Notes under the pieces: model-generated
Database searches by the model: none
What the model was told of the DNA's origin: nothing
Seen by the model: the letters and a program-made list of their open reading frames with translations, nothing else
DNA from: Bacteriovoracaceae bacterium UBA7317
GTDB taxonomy: Bacteria > Bdellovibrionota > Bacteriovoracia > Bacteriovoracales > Bacteriovoracaceae
Assembly (NCBI GenBank): GCA_002474345.1
Contig: DKQD01000089.1
Coordinates: 11,224 to 64,867, forward strand
Length of the DNA: 53,644 nt
Reading direction: 5' to 3'
In this document: positions 50,052 to 53,644 of the stretch, piece by piece
How the letters are laid out: every line of letters begins with the position of its first letter
Numbering within the stretch: position 1 is the first letter of the stretch
Position numbers and translations under genes: made by a program

Positions 50052-50369
50052 ATGAATAACGCGAAAGTAACACTTATTGGTGTCGTTGAAAGTTTTAAAA
50101 ATAAAAGAAGCCATTTAGAACTTTTTATTAAAGAAACTTTTTCAAAAAAAAGGAAAGGGAATAAAGTCTGGCTTGAAAAAAAATATTTCCACAAGGTAGA
50201 ATTTAAAGAAAAAGATCAAATAAAAAACTTAAAGAAACTTCTAAAAAAAGGTGTCAAAGTTTTGGTCTCTGGAAAAATGGATTATATGCTTGAGGAAAAG
50301 AGTGGGAAAAGAAACTTAAAATCAAATATTATTGCCAAACAAGTCCAAATTTTTGACGGAACCATTTAA
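50052..50369 (+). CDS. Short SSB-like OB-fold protein
   Basis: A 105-residue protein that follows the single-stranded DNA-binding protein outline. Val-Thr-Leu-Ile-Gly-Val-Val-Glu opens the fold, a Lys-rich loop follows, then Trp and Phe-His-Lys-Val-Glu-Phe. Leu-Lys-Lys-Gly-Val-Lys-Val-Leu-Val-Ser-Gly matches the conserved Lys-Gly-x-x-Val-x-V-x-Gly strand, and Ile-Ile-Ala-Lys-Gln-Val-Gln-Ile closes it. The acidic C-terminal tip that recruits partner proteins is missing, so this is unlikely to be the main SSB. ATG 50052 has AAAGG just upstream; earlier in-frame codons give no sensible extension. Confidence 0.6.
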   Translation: MNNAKVTLIGVVESFKNKRSHLELFIKETFSKKRKGNKVWLEKKYFHKVEFKEKDQIKNLKKLLKKGVKVLVSGKMDYMLEEKSGKRNLKSNIIAKQVQIFDGTI

Positions 50370-50388
50370 AAGATGAAACTATTTTTTA

Positions 50389-51042
50389 ATGAATTCATTT
50401 ACTAAAGCAAAAAATGTACTGTCAAAGATTTATGATAATCTTCTAAACCTTAAATACGACCACCAATTTTCACTAAAAACAAATTCTTCCGTTCAACTTA
50501 TTAATATGGAAGTTGAAAGTGAAAGTATTATCCATGCCCGTCACTATCAAGCAACTCACTATAGGCTCTTTTTTAAAATTATGAACCAGCTCAACCTGCC
50601 TTGGAACAAATTTAACTTTATTGATTTTGGTTCAGGAAAAGGAAGATGCCTTCTTATGGCATCTATGCTTGGTTTCAAAAAAGTTATTGGTATTGAATTT
50701 GCTAAAGATCTCTGCGAAACGGCTGAAGAGAATAAATTATCGCTCCAAAAGAACTTCCCTCACATTTCCTTATCGCCGATTGAGATAATTAATGAGGATG
50801 CTTTAAATTTTTTCCCAAAAACAAAGAACAATGTTTTTTTCTTTTATAACCCATTTGATGGAGTCATTCTAAAAGAGGTCCTTCAAAATTGTTCTGATTA
50901 TCCCCCAAAAGGATCTAGAGACTATTACATTTACATAAACCCTCTTCGGGATTATCTTTTTGAATCCCTCAGACTTAAGGAAATAATCAAATTAGAAAAC
51001 TCCAACCACAATAAAAAGGTCAAGATTTTTACAAACTCCTAG
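50389..51042 (+). CDS. Class I SAM-dependent methyltransferase
   Basis: A 217-residue protein. The SAM-binding loop Asp-Phe-Gly-Ser-Gly-Lys-Gly-Arg lies near 78-85, followed by Val-Ile-Gly-Ile-Glu-Phe as motif II with the acidic residue for ribose. Phe-Tyr-Asn-Pro-Phe near 150 fills the motif IV position, similar to Asn-Pro-Pro-Phe-type motifs. The substrate is not evident; relatives include protein and small-molecule methylases. It begins 19 bases after the SSB-like gene with a poor ribosome site. Confidence 0.75.
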   Translation: MNSFTKAKNVLSKIYDNLLNLKYDHQFSLKTNSSVQLINMEVESESIIHARHYQATHYRLFFKIMNQLNLPWNKFNFIDFGSGKGRCLLMASMLGFKKVIGIEFAKDLCETAEENKLSLQKNFPHISLSPIEIINEDALNFFPKTKNNVFFFYNPFDGVILKEVLQNCSDYPPKGSRDYYIYINPLRDYLFESLRLKEIIKLENSNHNKKVKIFTNS

Positions 51043-51054
51043 AGATCTCTAGGA
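51037..51054. repeat. Perfect 18-base palindrome over a stop codon
   Basis: TCCTAGAGATCTCTAGGA reads the same on both strands and includes the TAG stop of the methyltransferase gene. No T-run follows, so it is not a typical terminator. It lies about 36 bases before the -10 of the next gene and could be a protein-binding site. Confidence 0.4.
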
Positions 51055-51089
51055 AAACTTAGACCCCTCACCCCATTTATGACTTAGTG

Positions 51090-51095
51090 TATAAT
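51090..51095 (+). promoter_or_regulatory. Candidate -10 of the coiled-coil gene
   Basis: A perfect TATAAT; the -35 region is weak. Transcription near 51102 means the coding start must lie downstream of this, supporting the GTG at 51144. Confidence 0.45.
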
Positions 51096-51143
51096 AAATC
51101 AACGCATTATGATATTAAAAGTCTTTCCACTAGGGGAATGATC

Positions 51144-52253
51144 GTGACTGTGATGAACCCAACACGCTACAACCTTGCCCTCGCCAGAGCAAAAAATAAT
51201 TACGAACAAAAAGTAAAAAATATTAAAAGCAATTATGAAAAAGAGAAATCAAGAATTACAACTGAGCATGAGGGAAAAAGAATTGTTGATAAGAAAAACC
51301 ATCAAAGTGAAGTCAGTGAAATAACAAACACCTTCCAAAAAAAGATAGATCAGCAAAGAGACCAATTTACTGATCTTCTTAAGAAGCAAGAATATCAATC
51401 AATTGAAAACCTTGATAGAGAAACAAAAAAAAACCTTCAAGAACGTCAACAAATGAAGGTCAAATATGAAAGGGGTCTTAAAAATGCCAAGGCTGCTTAT
51501 GATGATATAGTATCAGGCCATCCTTATATAGCAAAAGCTGACCAGTTAGAAACAGCTTTAAAAACTAAAGATAGAGTATATAACAAAAGCTTAGACATCA
51601 TAAAAGATGATAATTATAGAAAGGTAAGAGATCTTCATGACCATTTTATGGATACAAAAAAAGACTTAATCTATCAAACTGATGAAAAGATTAAAAGCTC
51701 TCTTCAAACAATGAGAGAAAAGCATACTCTAGAAGATAATATAAAAACTGAAGCTTACGAAAAAAGACTGTCACAAAAAGATAAGGAAAATACTCAACTT
51801 CAAACTGATTTTCAGAAAAAAATTAAAGACCTAAAGACAAAATTTAATGACGAGCTTTCTAATTCAATCATCACAAATGAAAATGAAATGCAAAAGGAAC
51901 GATTGGCCATGAAAAAGCTTCTCATAGATAAAGATAGAAACCAGAATAATGAAATACAAAGCTTAAAAGACCACTACCAAGTGGAAATGTATAAAATAAA
52001 TAAAAAAAATGATACTAAACTTAAAGAACTTGAAAAAAGATTTCAAGATAAAATTGAGACCCTTAATCAAACTTACCAAAGGGATATGAAATCAAAAGTA
52101 AATAGAATGAACGCTGAAAGACTCAATCTTGAAAGAAGTAATAAACTTGCAATGGAAAACCAAAAAGACTATTACGAAAATAAAATGAAGATCTTAGACA
52201 CAAATCTCCGACAATTAAATGAGGAATTAAAATTAGAAAAATCTGGTGGTTAA
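51144..52253 (+). CDS. Coiled-coil protein (about 370 residues)
   Basis: A cytoplasmic protein made almost wholly of charged heptad-like helix (from about residue 8 to the end), rich in Lys, Glu, Asn and Gln, with Asn-Tyr-Glu-x-x-Val-like and Arg-Glu-x-Lys repeats. I place the start at GTG 51144, which has AGGGGA six bases upstream and lies after the promoter; ATG 51138 and ATG 51153 are alternatives. Longer frames would cover the -10 box. It is a candidate scaffold or filament protein; no family recognised. Confidence 0.68.
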   Translation: MTVMNPTRYNLALARAKNNYEQKVKNIKSNYEKEKSRITTEHEGKRIVDKKNHQSEVSEITNTFQKKIDQQRDQFTDLLKKQEYQSIENLDRETKKNLQERQQMKVKYERGLKNAKAAYDDIVSGHPYIAKADQLETALKTKDRVYNKSLDIIKDDNYRKVRDLHDHFMDTKKDLIYQTDEKIKSSLQTMREKHTLEDNIKTEAYEKRLSQKDKENTQLQTDFQKKIKDLKTKFNDELSNSIITNENEMQKERLAMKKLLIDKDRNQNNEIQSLKDHYQVEMYKINKKNDTKLKELEKRFQDKIETLNQTYQRDMKSKVNRMNAERLNLERSNKLAMENQKDYYENKMKILDTNLRQLNEELKLEKSGG

Positions 52254-52256
52254 AGC

Positions 52257-53315
52257 CTAAAATTCCTTAATAGTTCTTAAAAGCTGACCTTTGAACTTCT
52301 GGGGCGAAAATTTCATAACCTGGGCCCTGACTTTTTTAGCATCTAAATCTTTGTGAGTTTTTCCGACATTTGTAAATGCCTCCCTAATTTTATCTTTTGC
52401 TAGATGAGGAAGAAAAGAGACACCCTGGCCTTCAAAATACTCTTTGTGGACCATTGTATCCCTAACAATGATAGGCCTTCCCACAGACAGTGCCTTTAAG
52501 GCCAAATCTGGAAAACCTTTTTCTTTGAATGAGATAAACCCTCTAGAAGCTGCGAGGAAAGGTGCGAGCTCTCCTGTGCACCTCGAACCAAAAAAGGATT
52601 TTTCTCCTTTTAATTTTTTTAAGGGGCTTAAGTGCTCATCCTCTCCAACAAAAACAGCTTTCACTCCCAAATCAGCTGCCAAATCGAAAACTTCTTCTGC
52701 CAATTTGCAATCCATTCCCTGTGCTTCCACAGCAAAAAAGTCATGTTTCCAATGACTTGAAGGGATAAGTGGAAAGTCTTCAATATTGAAAAAAGGGTAA
52801 ACGACTTTAACTTCTATAGACTCAGAAACAACTTCTTCTACCCACTCTTTCGTGGAGTTATCTGGAACCCATATTAAATCACTCTTATTAAGAGTCTTTC
52901 TTGACCACTCTTTCAAATAGGTTGAAAAAAGACGTTCCCACCATTTCTTTTTCTTTCTTTCATCAGACTCGAAAGGAAGAAAATAGGTTAAAACCTTAGT
53001 CCCCTCACAAGTTTGAATCCCCTGAGATAAACCTGAGGAAATATTGACAACAAGATCAAAGTTACATGGAATATGAAGGTTTTTTGCGGCTGAAGGAACA
53101 AGAAAGCCACAACGGTAAAAATGATCCTTATCCGTAACTTTATGAGAAAGGTAGGTCGATCTAATTTTTCGCTGCTCAATCGGACCAAGTACACTGCCAG
53201 GCTTGTGGACGATAGTAAAAATTTCCGCATCCTCATAGATAGACCCTACCATCTCCACGATAGCAAGTGCCTGGTTACGTTCAATTACATGGTCACAACT
53301 TATTGCTATTTTCAA
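52257..53315 (-). CDS. GT-B-fold glycosyltransferase (family 4-like)
   Basis: A 352-residue cytoplasmic glycosyltransferase. The N-terminal domain opens with Lys-Ile-Ala-Ile-Ser-Cys-Asp-His and contains Asp-Leu-Val-Val-Asn-Ile-Ser-Ser-Gly; the C-terminal half has a strand/helix series and a Glu-Lys-Gly-Phe-Pro-Asp-Leu-Ala-Leu-Lys-Ala-Leu-Ser-Val-Gly-Arg-Pro-Ile-Ile helix. This replaces the usual Glu-Gly-Phe-Gly-Leu-x-x-x-Glu-Ala nucleotide-sugar motif, so it is divergent. The start is TTG with GGGAG seven bases upstream. It follows a nucleotide-sugar epimerase gene by 28 bases, fitting a surface polysaccharide cluster that continues beyond the window. Confidence 0.75.
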   Translation of the reverse strand: MKIAISCDHVIERNQALAIVEMVGSIYEDAEIFTIVHKPGSVLGPIEQRKIRSTYLSHKVTDKDHFYRCGFLVPSAAKNLHIPCNFDLVVNISSGLSQGIQTCEGTKVLTYFLPFESDERKKKKWWERLFSTYLKEWSRKTLNKSDLIWVPDNSTKEWVEEVVSESIEVKVVYPFFNIEDFPLIPSSHWKHDFFAVEAQGMDCKLAEEVFDLAADLGVKAVFVGEDEHLSPLKKLKGEKSFFGSRCTGELAPFLAASRGFISFKEKGFPDLALKALSVGRPIIVRDTMVHKEYFEGQGVSFLPHLAKDKIREAFTNVGKTHKDLDAKKVRAQVMKFSPQKFKGQLLRTIKEF

Positions 53316-53343
53316 AATAAAACTCCCAACCCAAAACTCTTAT

Positions 53344-53644
53344 CTACCAAACGCTCATTTCTTCTGGATTCACCCTTTCTTTTTTTAACCTCTTAAAAAA
53401 TAGTGCTGTCCTCTTTATTCCCTCTGAGAAGCTTACCTCAGGCTTAAAACCGGCCAGCGAGTGAAGCTTTGAAATATTTGGTCTTCTTTTCTTAGGGTCA
53501 TCAACAGGAAGTGGACGGTAAGCTAATTTGCTCTTACTTCCTAAAACTTTAATAATTTCTTCAGCGCACTCTTTAATCGTGTACTCATCTGGATTTCCAC
53601 AGTTATAAGGAGTTGAATCTCCACAAAACATTACATGGTGGATG
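53344..53644 (-). CDS. UDP-sugar epimerase/decarboxylase, C-terminal part (truncated by window edge)
   Basis: The last roughly 100 residues of an extended short-chain dehydrogenase; the frame stays open to the window end, so the N-terminal NAD-binding part lies outside. Asn-Cys-Gly-Asn-Pro-Asp-Glu-Tyr-Thr-Ile, Arg-Pro-Leu-Pro-Val-Asp-Asp-Pro, Arg-Arg-Pro-Asn-Ile-Ser-Lys and Phe-x-Pro-Glu-Val-Ser-Phe-Ser-Glu-Gly-Ile match UDP-glucuronate decarboxylase (UDP-xylose synthase) C-termini; a dTDP-glucose dehydratase is the nearest alternative. It would supply nucleotide sugar to the glycosyltransferase encoded downstream. Confidence 0.8.
   Translation of the reverse strand, partial: IHHVMFCGDSTPYNCGNPDEYTIKECAEEIIKVLGSKSKLAYRPLPVDDPKKRRPNISKLHSLAGFKPEVSFSEGIKRTALFFKRLKKERVNPEEMSVW

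Noticed and set aside
1..53644. CRISPR arrays, tRNA or rRNA genes, insertion sequences, prophage
   Set aside because: Looked for spaced direct repeats, cloverleaf-like segments, transposase motifs and phage structural genes; none were found.

Overview
The window is AT-rich, densely packed bacterial DNA with short spacers. The gene stock is Gram-negative: outer-membrane barrel, lipoproteins, many Sec signal peptides and a DsbD-like transporter. Single-domain response regulators without kinases, many lineage-specific secreted proteins, and secreted candidate membrane-attack proteins recall Bdellovibrionota, especially the Bacteriovoracaceae side of the predatory bacteria. That placement is inference; there is no rRNA marker here. 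I see no tRNA, rRNA, CRISPR array, insertion sequence or prophage. TTG and GTG starts are frequent, and several genes have better starts (judged by Shine-Dalgarno position) than the longest open frame.

Layout. 1-4000: five genes of unknown function, the largest resembling DUF6178. 4.2-9.0 kb: three consecutive secreted paralogues that I read as MACPF-like pore-forming proteins; the third carries two domain copies and the best signature. 9.0-13.5 kb: a receiver protein, an orphan paaZ with an FNR-type reductase, and a pseudo-receiver protein. 13.5-18.9 kb: copper handling and thiol-redox export (small Cys-rich secreted protein, CopZ-like chaperone, CopA, a tiny membrane ORF, DsbD-like protein). 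18.9-21.4 kb: secreted protein, ROK kinase, hypothetical gene, CheY-like protein. 21.4-29.3 kb: a complete tryptophan operon trpE-G-D-C-F-B-A plus a DAHP synthase, preceded by a promoter, an unlisted 23-residue trpL leader peptide with four Trp codons, and hairpins: a classical attenuator. 29.4-36.8 kb: a receiver protein, a MarR regulator divergent from bioB-F-D-A, a ferritin-like diiron protein closely following bioA, and a receiver plus degenerate HD protein. 36.8-39.5 kb: sdaA and inorganic pyrophosphatase, closed by a strong bidirectional terminator. 39.5-43.2 kb: a minus-strand envelope operon (TatT-like protein, outer-membrane barrel, lipoprotein) with an internal terminator. 43.2-44.1 kb: nearly gene-free, with a decayed TonB-C-like fragment. 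44.1-48.8 kb: coiled-coil protein, a secreted PI-PLC-like/lectin protein, an anchored hypothetical, and a DUF4360-like protein with an Arg-Pro tail. 48.9-53.6 kb: HTH protein, hypothetical, short SSB-like protein, methyltransferase, coiled-coil protein, glycosyltransferase and a truncated UDP-sugar epimerase/decarboxylase.

How it fits together. The housekeeping part is self-sufficiency in tryptophan, biotin, serine breakdown and pyrophosphate removal; the entry enzyme of the shikimate pathway sits under the trp attenuator. The accessory part is dominated by exported proteins that may act on membranes (MACPF-like trio, PI-PLC-like lectin protein). The most promising undescribed items are the MACPF-like trio, the diiron protein in the biotin operon (no bioC or bioH is nearby) and the PI-PLC-like lectin protein that seems to lack the catalytic histidines.
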